A stretch of 24,178 bases of DNA from Alphaproteobacteria bacterium (GTDB lineage Bacteria > Pseudomonadota > Alphaproteobacteria > Micavibrionales > Micavibrionaceae): NCBI GenBank assembly GCA_023301785.1, contig JALZUF010000215.1, positions 1-24,178 on the forward strand, written 5' to 3'. Position 1 is the stretch's first letter, and each line of letters starts with the position of its first letter. The translations under genes were made by a program, and so were the position numbers. The notes under the pieces are model-generated. The model saw only the letters and a list, made by a program, of their open reading frames with translations. It was not told the origin of the DNA and ran no database searches. Positions 14,751-23,500 of the stretch are shown here, piece by piece.

Positions 14751-16697
14751 ATGTTAAATAACTTCATAGGTGGCGGTCAGGTATTCTTACATAAAGTAAG
14801 GATGTTCTCACAGGTATTTTTCCGTACATTGCATGTATCTTTGTTTGTTGGCATATTAGTTACTTGCTGGCTTAATTGGTCGTCTGCTCAAAGGGTAGAT
14901 TGGAATGGTTTTGTTTCGTATAAAAAAGCGACTATGGCACTTGATTGGGACGATGCTTTTTCTGGTATCAGAGAAAGTTTGGGCAAGGATTCTAATCATA
15001 TAACTTATATCAATGCCAGCTCAGGTAGTAGAGTATATGAGAATATAGATCCATATAAAGTAATACGTATGGGCTTGTTTCAAAGGTCTAATAAGGAAGG
15101 TATGGATTTCTTAATATCTATATCTTTCACTGCTGGGGCTATTTCTTTTGGATGCTTTGTTCTAATATTCTTGCTTTGGAGCAAGTTTGGTAGTGGCCTT
15201 AAGTCCGAGAAGAAAAAACAAGGAAGCGGTACTGTTTTGACTGCAAACGAGGTTAAGCGCAAACTAAAGTCACTTAAAATCGCAAGTGATTTCACTATTG
15301 ATAATATGCCACTAGTTAAAGATACGGAAACTAGGCATTTCTTAGTCACTGGCTCTACTGGTTCTGGTAAAACCAACTGGATACATAATATCTTACCGCA
15401 AATAGAGAAAAAAGCGCAGCCTACTGTTGTAGTAGACCAAACTGGTGAAATGATCGCCAAATACTATAATAAGGAAAGAGGCGATATTATCTTTAATCCA
15501 TTTGATGAGCGTAGTCATGTGTGGGATTTCTGGACTGATTGTTCTGGTCTTACGGATATTGAGAACTTTGCTAACATATTGATTGGCTTTAATAGCAGGA
15601 AGAATCACAGAGAAGCTAGAGACTTCTGGGAAGAGGGGGCGCAGAGTATATTTGTTGCTTTTGCCTCTAGGATTAAGGGCAAGAAGAATTATTCTGTAGA
15701 GAAGTTATACAATACCCTGTGCAGTTTAGAGAACAATCAGCTGAAGGAGATGCTCAAAGGCACTCCAGCCTCTAAGTATTTTTCAAAAGACAACGAAAAG
15801 GTCGTAGCATCGATAATGTCTGTGCTGGTGTCGAATATTAAGCCGCTTAGATTTGTATCGAGCGAAGATGCGTCTAGTAGAGGTCAGTTTTCGTTAAAGA
15901 GTTATTTTGAGGGTGTTAAGAGCGGAAGTGGTGCCTGGTTGTTCTTATCAACAAAGCCAAAGAATAGAAGCCTAACGCTGCCATTAATAGCCTGTCTTGT
16001 AGAACTTGCTCTAGGGGAATTGATGGATATAGGCATTAACGAAGATCGCAAAGTGTGGTTTGTTTTGGATGAGCTAGCAGCTCTTGGTGTTTTGCCTGGA
16101 TTATCTCCTCTGATGACGGAAGGTAGAAAATATGGAGCTTGCGTAATTGCAGGCCTTCAGAGCTTAAACCAGCTATATGAACATTATGGTCAACATGCAG
16201 GTTCTAAGATCTTTGGCCAGTTTGGCACATTATGTTTCTTCCGCAATCAGGAAGAAAGCATTGTACGTATGATTAGTAATATGTGCGGAACAGAAACTAT
16301 CACACGTCAGTCAAAAAACACTAGCTTTGGTGCTAATGAGTTTCGTGATGGTGTTAGTTATAATGAGCAACAAACTAAGAAGCAGCTTGTTACGCAAAAT
16401 GATATTTCTAATCTAGCTGTTGGCGAGTGTTATATGCTTCTGCCAGAGCCAGAAGTGCGACTTGCCAAGGTGCAGACGCCTAAATCAGAAGTTCCGGCTA
16501 AAAATGAAGGTTTTGTTCAAGGTAAATCACTTGCAGCAGAAGAATATCCTACAGCAACTACACCTGCACCTGAAGATGAGCTAGCTATAGAGAATATGGA
16601 TATGGCTGATTCGATGAGCATGACTAAAGAAAAGGAAAAGAAGACAGAAGCTAAAGAAGCGTGCGATGATGTAGCTCCAGAGCCGTTAACAATGTAA
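14751..16697 (+). CDS. traD: Type IV coupling protein TraD
   Basis: TraD is the hexameric inner-membrane ATPase that brings the DNA-relaxase complex to the secretion channel. The ATG at 14751 is chosen over a GTG at 14736, because it follows the preceding stop by five bases and has GGAG nine bases upstream; this gives 648 residues. Two membrane segments flank a periplasmic loop (about residues 20-43 and 120-142). Walker A is GSTGSGKT at residues 201-208 (15351-15374); Walker B is VWFVLDELAALG with Asp440-Glu441. AGLQSLNQLYEHYG and FGTLCFFRN are typical of the family. The C-terminal tail (about 590-648) is acidic and Lys/Glu-rich, as expected for the part that contacts a relaxosome partner. 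No relaxase gene lies in the window. Confidence 0.93.
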   Translation: MLNNFIGGGQVFLHKVRMFSQVFFRTLHVSLFVGILVTCWLNWSSAQRVDWNGFVSYKKATMALDWDDAFSGIRESLGKDSNHITYINASSGSRVYENIDPYKVIRMGLFQRSNKEGMDFLISISFTAGAISFGCFVLIFLLWSKFGSGLKSEKKKQGSGTVLTANEVKRKLKSLKIASDFTIDNMPLVKDTETRHFLVTGSTGSGKTNWIHNILPQIEKKAQPTVVVDQTGEMIAKYYNKERGDIIFNPFDERSHVWDFWTDCSGLTDIENFANILIGFNSRKNHREARDFWEEGAQSIFVAFASRIKGKKNYSVEKLYNTLCSLENNQLKEMLKGTPASKYFSKDNEKVVASIMSVLVSNIKPLRFVSSEDASSRGQFSLKSYFEGVKSGSGAWLFLSTKPKNRSLTLPLIACLVELALGELMDIGINEDRKVWFVLDELAALGVLPGLSPLMTEGRKYGACVIAGLQSLNQLYEHYGQHAGSKIFGQFGTLCFFRNQEESIVRMISNMCGTETITRQSKNTSFGANEFRDGVSYNEQQTKKQLVTQNDISNLAVGECYMLLPEPEVRLAKVQTPKSEVPAKNEGFVQGKSLAAEEYPTATTPAPEDELAIENMDMADSMSMTKEKEKKTEAKEACDDVAPEPLTM

Positions 16698-16734
16698 TCA
16701 ATCAACTTAAAAATAAATAAGAGAAAAAAATATC

Positions 16735-17574
16735 ATGAGTGAAAAAGAAGATCAGACAGAAGCAAACAACGAGAGTCTAGAAAAAAACACGCAAAAAGAA
16801 ATAGAGAGCTTTAAAAGCTCTTTGGCAAAATTAGAGTCAGCAATTTCCGCGCTTCAAAGTGAAGTGCAATTTGTGACAAGAGCTTTCACAGGAAACGTGG
16901 AGAAGCTGCAAGAAATAATGGAAACTTCAGGGATTGCTTTTAATTCTAATCTAGAGCCAATAGAAAATTTGTTAAAACAACAAAAATCAAGATCCGATGA
17001 ATTAAAAAAGCAAATTTCCGTTTTGACTCTTTTGCCAACAAAGACTCAAGAGGCGTTAAGAAGTCTAGTGCCAGATATCACTAAAGAGATTGAAAGCGTA
17101 CACCAAAAGCGAATATCCAATATTGAATCATCACTTAAGGAGTTGCAGAAGGGTTTAAACAAAGAGATAGAAAATCAGTTTGTAGCCTTAAAAGACTTGT
17201 CAGCTCAATTGCAAAAGCAGTTAGGTGAAGATGCTCAAAAGAAGCAAGAATCAATTGATAGATTTGTCAATAATAGTATAGAGAAAATAGATACATCTCT
17301 ATCTAAACAACGCAAAGAGCAAGACAGGATGTTTCAAGGCTTGGTGAAGCATACTCAGAAAGAAATCGAGGCTGTCACTTCAAACCACGGTTCTAAGTTT
17401 TTAAGAAACACCGCTATTTGCTTAATATTAGCAGCTATTGCAGGTGGTATGAGTAGTTGGTTAATTAACCAATATTTTCCTAGATTTGTTGGGATCACTA
17501 ATAGCGGTGAAGTTAGAGTACACCAAAGCAATGTTAAGGTCTGGAATAGTTCATCTGGAAAAAATAAAAATTAA
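16735..17574 (+). CDS. Coiled-coil protein with C-terminal membrane anchor
   Basis: This 279-residue protein has a long coiled-coil region (about residues 15-215, rich in Lys, Glu, Gln and Ser) followed by one membrane helix (about 226-244, LILAAIAGGMSSWLI) and a short tail. It starts 37 bases after traD and is probably in the same transcript. I recognise no enzyme motif. The layout resembles accessory mobilisation proteins that tether DNA-protein complexes to the membrane, so a link to TraD or a relaxase is plausible but unproven. Confidence 0.75.
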   Translation: MSEKEDQTEANNESLEKNTQKEIESFKSSLAKLESAISALQSEVQFVTRAFTGNVEKLQEIMETSGIAFNSNLEPIENLLKQQKSRSDELKKQISVLTLLPTKTQEALRSLVPDITKEIESVHQKRISNIESSLKELQKGLNKEIENQFVALKDLSAQLQKQLGEDAQKKQESIDRFVNNSIEKIDTSLSKQRKEQDRMFQGLVKHTQKEIEAVTSNHGSKFLRNTAICLILAAIAGGMSSWLINQYFPRFVGITNSGEVRVHQSNVKVWNSSSGKNKN

Positions 17575-17679
17575 GTGTAAAACTCTACGCTAGTATAGGG
17601 GGTGTTTGTGGGAGAGCTTAATTATGGGTCTAATCCCATAAAGGTACGTAATTACCAGTAGGACTAGAGGGGCATTTGA

Positions 17680-17733
17680 ACAGAAACCTACGCTTATGAC
17701 GCTATATCTAATGATTAAAGCGTGGGTTTCTGT
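17680..17733 (+). repeat. Long inverted repeat (16-bp arms, 22-base loop)
   Basis: ACAGAAACCTACGCTT (17680-17695) is complementary to AAGCGTGGGTTTCTGT (17718-17733) apart from one position, which could form a G-T pair. It is far longer than chance would give in this AT-rich DNA. It is not followed by a run of T on either strand, so a simple rho-independent terminator is unlikely. Confidence 0.85.
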
Positions 17734-17821
17734 ATTTAAAGTGACAATGCTAAGTAAATTAGCTAATATGAATTAACTATACTATTGGTTATATATATGA
17801 GCAAGGCCAATAATGGAGCGA

Positions 17822-17827
17822 TATAAT
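17822..17827 (+). promoter_or_regulatory. Likely -10 box of the cold-shock gene
   Basis: TATAAT matches the consensus exactly and lies 18 bases before the ATG at 17846, giving a very short leader. A -35 element is poor (no TTGACA-like hexamer at the right spacing). The short leader lacks a Shine-Dalgarno sequence. Confidence 0.4.
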
Positions 17828-17845
17828 AAAGAAAATGTGTAATTA

Positions 17846-18070
17846 ATGACTAGCGAAGATAAAGTGAATTTAGGCAAAGTCAAATTCTATGATGTAACAA
17901 GAGGTTTTGGTTTTATTTATCCAGAGAGTGGTAAGAAAGAAATATTTTTACATAAAACCGAATTAGAAAAGTCAGGATATAAAGACTTAAATGTTGGTGC
18001 AAGCGTTAGTTATGAACTATATACAGATGTAAAAGGAAAAAGCCAAGCGGTAAAAGTAAAACTGATATAA
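17846..18070 (+). CDS. Cold-shock-domain protein
   Basis: This 74-residue protein is a single cold-shock domain, an OB fold that binds single-stranded RNA or DNA and melts RNA structure. The RNP1 motif is RGFGFIYP (residues 19-26) and RNP2 is EIFLH (32-36). The start GKVKFYDVTRGFGFI is close to the family consensus GxVKWFNxxKGFGFI, with the usual Trp-Phe-Asn changed to Phe-Tyr-Asp. Its N-terminus has an eight-residue extension before GKVKF. It stands alone after the conjugation genes, downstream of the hairpin cluster, and may be cargo of the element rather than the housekeeping copy. Confidence 0.88.
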   Translation: MTSEDKVNLGKVKFYDVTRGFGFIYPESGKKEIFLHKTELEKSGYKDLNVGASVSYELYTDVKGKSQAVKVKLI

Positions 18071-18440
18071 GCTGCAGAACTTTGGATTTGATCTGACATA
18101 TATAGAAAAATATTAAAAAAGGTGTATATTTAGTAGAATGGAGTTTTAAAGCGTTTTTAGAGTTATTTAGTGATTTTGCAAACAAACTACAAGAGAGTTA
18201 TTAAATATAGTTGTAAGAAAGTAAATATAGAGGTGTTATTTTTGGTGAGTTAATTAACAAGTATTAAATGCTTTAATGTTAAGTAACATAGGCTAATAGA
18301 AACTCACAAAACTGCAATATTTGAAATTAATAAAAACAAGTATATTTGTAATATACGTTAATATATCAATACTTCATAATGTATGTTATGGAAATTACAG
18401 CGTATAAAAACAAAGAATATCAGCGACTTATAGCTGACAT
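18071..18440. other. AT-rich intergenic stretch without a recognisable gene
   Basis: No credible coding frame, RNA gene or mobile-element end was seen in these 370 bases. There is a GTTAATTAAC palindrome (18249-18258) and a widely spaced GTGAGTT/AACTCAC pair around it. It separates the cold-shock gene from the convergent Rpn gene and may be decayed sequence. Confidence 0.5.
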
Positions 18441-19361
18441 CTAAAGCTTATTCTTGAGCTTTAGAATTTCTTCAGCAGATAGACCAGTTACTGAAGAAAT
18501 GAACTTAATATCAGTGTTTTCTTGTAGCATACGGCGGGCTACTTTTAATATACTTTTTTCTTCGCCGATAGTGATGCCTTCTTCTCTACCTTTTGCTTCG
18601 CCGATAGTGATGCCTTTCTCAATGCCTTTTGCTTCGGCTTTTTTTAGAGTATTAGCTTCTATCCTTAGCCATTTTAAATGATCTTCATATGCGTCTCTTT
18701 CTTCTTCTGTAAAATTCATTACATTAAGTACATTGATAGCCTTTTTAAGATTTGGACTATTTAATTTTTTAGGTAGATTATCCTCTTTAAGTAAATCGTT
18801 TCTCGTTAAAAAAGCAGACCACATATCCAGAGCATTATTTACTTTTGCTACTATGTCGGATAAATCTTCTTTGGAGTTACTACTGAACTTTTTGAGTTCT
18901 ATAGTGTGCAACTCTAAATCTTTATAATATACAAAGCCCGTTTCTTTTTCAGTAATATGGAATACATTATGGTACTTATCTACTTCAGGAATAGAAGTGA
19001 AGTTCAGTATGTGAATACCTATTGCCTTTGATAAAGTAGAATAATCTTCTGCTACTTCTAATTGCTCTGTATAAAGTTTAGCCCAATAATACAATGCTCT
19101 TTTATCGTAATCCGCTTCATCGCTAATCTGGATTTCTATATTAAAACGTTTACCGTCTTGATTAGTAGCTTTAATATCTAATATTGATAATTTATCGCGT
19201 GAAAAGCTCTTTGCATTATACGGATTAAGTAAAGTGATATCTGACACTTGATCTTCACTTGAGACGATAGAATTAATCAAGGATATTAATAAATCCTTAT
19301 TTTCTTCTACTCCGAAGATTTTCTTAAAGGCTATGTCTACGCGAGGACTGATTCTTGTCAT
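18441..19361 (-). CDS. Rpn-family recombination-promoting nuclease / PDDEXK-type putative transposase
   Basis: Members are PD-(D/E)XK nucleases that are amplified in Rickettsiales and other genomes; E. coli Rpn proteins raise RecA-independent recombination. This copy is full length (306 residues). It begins RISPRVDIAFKKIFG, the family signature, and has the active-site residues Asp62 (LDIKAT), Glu76 and Gln78 (NIEIQ), followed by YDKRALYYWAKLYTEQL. The C-terminus has the usual KG-I-x-K-G repeats (residues 243-269) and a short helix pair. The stop lies inside a small inverted repeat (CTAAAGCT/AGCTTTAG, 18441-18464). A second, interrupted copy begins at the right edge of the window. Confidence 0.9.
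   Translation of the reverse strand: MTRISPRVDIAFKKIFGVEENKDLLISLINSIVSSEDQVSDITLLNPYNAKSFSRDKLSILDIKATNQDGKRFNIEIQISDEADYDKRALYYWAKLYTEQLEVAEDYSTLSKAIGIHILNFTSIPEVDKYHNVFHITEKETGFVYYKDLELHTIELKKFSSNSKEDLSDIVAKVNNALDMWSAFLTRNDLLKEDNLPKKLNSPNLKKAINVLNVMNFTEEERDAYEDHLKWLRIEANTLKKAEAKGIEKGITIGEAKGREEGITIGEEKSILKVARRMLQENTDIKFISSVTGLSAEEILKLKNKL
18560..18616 (-). repeat. 36-bp-period direct repeat in the Rpn gene
   Basis: A 21-base unit occurs at 18560-18580 and again at 18596-18616, identical and 36 bases apart. It encodes the repeated GITIGE part of the C-terminal Lys/Gly/Glu-rich segment. Such in-frame repeats vary in number among family members. Confidence 0.8.
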
Positions 19362-19414
19362 TTTTTGTCTATTATTTTAGACGCTTTAGGCGTCCATTAC
19401 TTAATCTATTATGT

Positions 19415-19443
19415 ATTATACTTTATATTCTTTGATATTGCTA
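19415..19443 (-). promoter_or_regulatory. Possible promoter of the Rpn gene
   Basis: On the minus strand a perfect TATAAT (19415-19420) lies 53 bases before the start codon, with a weak -35 (TAGCAA, 19438-19443) at 17-base spacing. Because the DNA is AT-rich the match could be chance. Confidence 0.35.
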
Positions 19444-19454
19444 GTTTATGTTGC

Positions 19455-19730
19455 TTAAGAAAGCTGCTCTACTTTTTCTAAAAATTCATGCCTATTTTTT
19501 AGGAATATATCTTTATGATAAGTTGCCATATGTAACAGTGCCTGCGCAGGACTAGAAGGCTTGTATCTACCACTCTCCCAGCTTCTATAGGTTTCGTAGA
19601 ATACACCTAATAGCTCAGCGAACTCTACTTGTGTCATTCCATAAACAGACTTCCTTGTCTGCTTCAATTGCTCTGGAGATATCCATTCTTTGTTTCTTTT
19701 TAGCTTCTTGTAGATTTCAATTATATTCAT
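19455..19730 (-). CDS. XRE/HigA-like antitoxin-type transcriptional regulator
   Basis: This 91-residue DNA-binding protein has a helix-turn-helix at about residues 31-58 (GMTQVEFAELLGVFYETYRSWESG) followed by YKPSSPAQALL, the pattern of HigA/NadS-type antitoxins that repress their own operon and neutralise a RelE/HigB-type toxin. In such operons the toxin gene usually comes first. Here only six bases separate the start codon from the end of the Tn3 transposon, so any toxin gene and the native promoter are missing. It is therefore an orphan antitoxin, or a lone regulator, probably cut from its partner by the transposon or a later deletion. Confidence 0.82.
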   Translation of the reverse strand: MNIIEIYKKLKRNKEWISPEQLKQTRKSVYGMTQVEFAELLGVFYETYRSWESGRYKPSSPAQALLHMATYHKDIFLKNRHEFLEKVEQLS

Positions 19731-19736
19731 TTAATA

Positions 19737-19777
19737 GGGGCTGTGTGGAAGAACTGACATAATTGTAACATCCAACT
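19737..19777 (+). repeat. Tn3 left terminal inverted repeat
   Basis: These 41 bases are an exact reverse complement of the right end at 23621-23661. They start with GGGG, as is usual for Tn3-family ends, and contain the internal segment GAACTGACATAATTGTAACA that is also conserved in the solo copy at 11196. Confidence 0.95.
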
Positions 19778-19783
19778 CAAAAG

Positions 19784-20401
19784 CTATCCTTCATTTTCCT
19801 TTTGATCCTTCTGTTTATCTATGGTTTCTCCTAATTTCACTTTTCTATATTTTAAATACTTGTACATAGTTGGCTTTGAAATATTTAATTGATTTGCAAT
19901 TTGATCAGAGGTTAGTTCATTTTGTTTATATAACGCCTCAGCCAGACAAGCTTTTTGTTTAGCATTATCAGATAACCCCTTTGGTCTACCTCCTAATCTA
20001 CCCCTAGCTTTTGCTGATTTTATACCTGCTATTGTTCTTTCGTAGATAACATCGCGTTCAAACTCAGCAAGAGATGCAAAGACGTTAAACATCAATCTAC
20101 CCTGAGCAGTTGTTGTATCGATAGGATCGTTAAGACTAACTAATCCTACATTTTTACTATTCAGATCATTTACAATTTTTACTAAATGATGAAGTGATCT
20201 TCCTAAGCGATCCAGTTTCCATATTACAATGGTATCTTTTTCTTCCACTATTTCTAGTAGTTTAGTAAGTTCTGGTCGATCTTGTCTAGCTCCCTTTGCT
20301 ATATCATTAAATATTTTGCTACAACCAACTTCTCTTAATGCATCAAGTTGAAGATCAATACGCTGATCTTTAGTAGAGATTCTTGCATAACCATATTTCA
20401 T
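19784..20401 (-). CDS. tnpR: Serine recombinase (Tn3 resolvase)
   Basis: The protein resolves the cointegrate made during Tn3 transposition by recombining two res sites. It has 205 residues, slightly longer than classic Tn3 TnpR (185). The catalytic domain starts MKYGYARISTKDQ with Ser9 as nucleophile and includes IWKLDRLGRSLHHL and FASLAEFERDVIYERT, leading to the long E helix; AKARGRLGGRPKGL precedes a C-terminal helix-turn-helix (LTSDQIANQLNISKPTMYKYL). It is divergent from tnpA across a 151-base gap where the res site should lie. Its stop is six bases inside the left terminal repeat. Confidence 0.93.
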   Translation of the reverse strand: MKYGYARISTKDQRIDLQLDALREVGCSKIFNDIAKGARQDRPELTKLLEIVEEKDTIVIWKLDRLGRSLHHLVKIVNDLNSKNVGLVSLNDPIDTTTAQGRLMFNVFASLAEFERDVIYERTIAGIKSAKARGRLGGRPKGLSDNAKQKACLAEALYKQNELTSDQIANQLNISKPTMYKYLKYRKVKLGETIDKQKDQKENEG

Positions 20402-20503
20402 AATCCTAAAAACTAAATTTAATGCTATTTCATAGCTTTAATGAACTTTGTTTTTATTTATAGCAATATTTAACTCAAATGTCTTTGAATTTATTGATTT
20501 TTT

Positions 20504-20541
20504 CTGTCACTGTTGACAGTTAGATTTAACGTACATTTAAT
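20504..20541 (+). promoter_or_regulatory. Palindrome and likely tnpA promoter in the res region
   Basis: CTGTCA-CTGT-TGACAG (20504-20519) is a perfect inverted repeat. It overlaps a consensus -35 box TTGACA (20513-20518); with a 17-base spacer the -10 is TTTAAT (20536-20541). Transcription would begin only about five bases before the tnpA ATG at 20553, which has no Shine-Dalgarno sequence, so the message may be almost leaderless. The palindrome would be well placed as an operator or a recombinase subsite, which would let TnpR repress tnpA. That is inference from position and from the known autoregulation of Tn3. Confidence 0.5.
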
Positions 20542-20552
20542 TTAACCACTCA

Positions 20553-23500
20553 ATGAGCAAAAGAGAGATAAATTTACTTTCAAAAAGTGAAATATCTGAT
20601 ATTTATGATATTCCTGATTTTAATGATCATGAAAGAGAAATATATTTTGCTCTCAATGAGGAAGAAGCATCAATGCTTTCTACCTTCCATACAATCAATA
20701 CAAAGGTCTTTTTTATTCTTCAGTTGGGTTATTTTAAAGCTAAACACCGCTTTTTCCAATTTGATCTACAAAAAGTAGCTGTAGATATAGGTTTTATCGG
20801 TAAAAAATATTATCAGAAACAAACATTTTCTAGCATTATTAGTAGAGGTAGAATTTATCATCAGAGAAAGATGATTATGAAATATTATCAATATCAACAA
20901 TGCTCAGAAAAAATATTAGATAAACTTAAAGAACAATTTATAGAGCTGCTCAAATTATATCCTAAACCCCATAATGTCATTAGGGAATTAGTTGCATATT
21001 GTGATGCTCAAAATATTATATTACCTAGATATCGCCAACTACAAGATATGTATACTGAGTGCTGCAAAATTGAACTACAAAGAATATTTAAAGTTATAGA
21101 AGGTTTCCCTAAGGATATCATTAATAAAGTTGAGAACTTAATCTCTGGCAATGAAGGTATATTATCTTTAAATGACGTTAGATATGATCAATGCGATTTT
21201 TCCTATACTGAGCTTGCGGAAGAAGCAATTAAGGTGAAGAAACTCTCTTCAATATATGATTTTTGTAAGAAAAAAATACCATTACTAAGCCTATCTCAGA
21301 ATGCTGTTAGGTATTACAGCTCAAATGTTGAACAATATCCTATATCAAGGTTACGCAAATTATCTAAATTGCAAAGAATTTTATATTCCTTATGCCATAT
21401 ATATTGTAGATATCAGGCATTTGTTGATAATCTCATTACTAGTTTCATACATCACGTTGTAATTCTTAGAGATAAGTCAAAAGCCCAGGGTGAAAAAGAA
21501 TTTGCAGCATATGCAGCAACAGTAGTTCAAAGTTATCCAAAAGTTTCAAAGTTTTTTCGTTGGTTTACAGAATATGAAAATAAGAAATTCAAAAAGAAGG
21601 AATATTATAAAGAAGCATACGACATCATTGAAAAAGATAACTTTGAAAAATTTGCAAGATTTTTTGAAAGATCTGATTTTAACTTAAAAATGGCCACATG
21701 GGATTGCATTGAAATGTTCTCAAGATCAATAGCTCTATATTTAAGACCAGTTGTCTTAGCTGTTGATTTTGAACATTATAAGTCTGAAGATCCAAGCATA
21801 ACTTTAATTAAAGTTCTAAAAGAGCATTATTTAGCAGGTAAATCTCCAAGCAAACTAATGATCTCAGAATCAACCTCACTTCCTATTCCTAAGTCTATGC
21901 TTCCATACCTTAAAAGCAAGAGTGATGATCAATATCTCAATCCACATAGATTGGAGTTCTACATCTATAAAAAGCTATATCATCACTTAGATAGAGGTCG
22001 TATTTTTTGTAATGATAGTATCTCTTACCGTGATATTGATGCGGATCTTGTTTCTGAAGATATGGTAGGTAAGGCAGAGGAAATATCTCGGCAGTACGGA
22101 TATAACAAAATTCCTATATATTGTTCCACTCATCTTGATCAGAAGCTACTCGAGTTAAACAATAAATGGAAAAAATTCTCTGACAATATTAACAATAACA
22201 AGAGTTTTGCAATTAAAGCAGCCAAGGATAGTTCTCTCAGTTGGCAGCTAAATTACGAAACCCGTGAAAAGCTAGATAATGTATTTTTCCGCAATTTATA
22301 TAAATCAGACATAGCTGATATACTAGTGTTTGTTAATGATATTTTTAATATTTTTGAAGGGTTTACCCATATTAAAGGCAAATATATCAAGCGATCAAGG
22401 CCAACCATCACCAATCTAATTGCTTGTTTGTTAGCTGAAGCATTTGGTTTTGGAACTAAAAAAATGTCAGAGATGTCAGACATTAGTTTTAACGATTTGC
22501 GCAGTACAAAAGAAGACTATTTTACCTATGAAAATCTTTGTATCGTGAATGATATGCTAGCTGATGGGATTAATGTACTTGAGATATTCAAACAATGGAA
22601 TCTTCTTGATGACAAGCTTTTAGCAGATATTGACGGACAAAAATCTGCCACAAAATCGAATACTATACAATCCAGATATTCCAAGAAATATTTAGGCAAA
22701 GGTAAGGGGCTGTCTATTTTATCTATGATTGCAAATTTTGTTGCTGTCACTGTAAAGAACATTGGTCTCAATGAATATGAAGGACATCATCTTTATGATA
22801 TGATTTACGACAATCATTCTACAGTAAAGGTAGATGCTGTTACTGGAGACAATCATACTCTAAACCAATTGAACTTCATTGCTTTGGATGCAATTAACGT
22901 TGAATTTGTACCTAGTATTAAAAATCTTCAAAAGGCGGCAGAGGATCTGTATTCAGTTGATGATATTAGTAATTATAGCGTTATAATAAAACCGATTGAT
23001 AAAATTAAAGTTAGCCGGATAAAGAAGCAAGAAAAGCAAATCATCAGAGTATTACTCTCTTTAATTTTGCAAGAAAATACTCAAAGCATTATTATCCGAA
23101 AACTAAATTCTCATGATCGCTATGCTGGTTTAAGAGCCGGTCTCATGGAGTACAATAAAGTATTTAAAACAATGCATGTATTAAACATGATTGAAAACAT
23201 GTCTCTAAGAAAGGCGATAAAGACTGCTCGAAATAGAACAGAATCTTATCATCAGCTACAAAATTTTATTAGAAAAATGTATTATGGTGTTTTTAAGGGT
23301 AAAAGAATTGTTGATCATAGAGCCAGTACCCAAGCAGTAAGGCTTGTGACTAATCTAATTGTCGCTTACAATGCTATTATTTTAAATAAGCTTTATTTAG
23401 AAGCAGTAAAATCAGGCAAAAGCGCAGAAGAATTAGAAAAATTACTAAGAATATCACCTATGTCCTGGATACATATTGCTTTTACAGGTCGCTATACTTT

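Larger units (their letters stand above)
17575..17845 (+). other. Intergenic region with a cluster of inverted repeats
   Basis: These 271 bases hold no gene. Three inverted repeats stand close together: TTATGGG/CCCATAA with a six-base loop (17622-17641), GGTA/TACC (17643-17656), and the long 16-bp one at 17680-17733. The heptamer CTACGCT occurs at 17585-17591 and again inside the long hairpin (17688-17694). Such structure next to conjugation genes could be a transcript end, a small RNA or a transfer origin. Confidence 0.6.

Noticed and set aside
18071..18440. Possible small gene or RNA in the AT-rich gap
   Set aside because: No open frame with a plausible start and length, and only scattered short palindromes expected in AT-rich DNA.
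18441..18464. CTAAAGCT/AGCTTTAG inverted repeat at the end of the Rpn gene as a terminator
   Set aside because: It lies inside the coding sequence and stop codon, lacks a following T-run, and may simply reflect the Lys-Leu-Lys codons.
18560..18616. Direct repeats as a CRISPR array
   Set aside because: Only two units, in frame inside the Rpn coding sequence, with a spacer of 15 bases.
19376..19396. GACGC-TTTAG-GCGTC hairpin (19380-19394) as a terminator of the antitoxin gene
   Set aside because: The stem is only five bases and is not followed by a clear T-run in the minus-strand direction.
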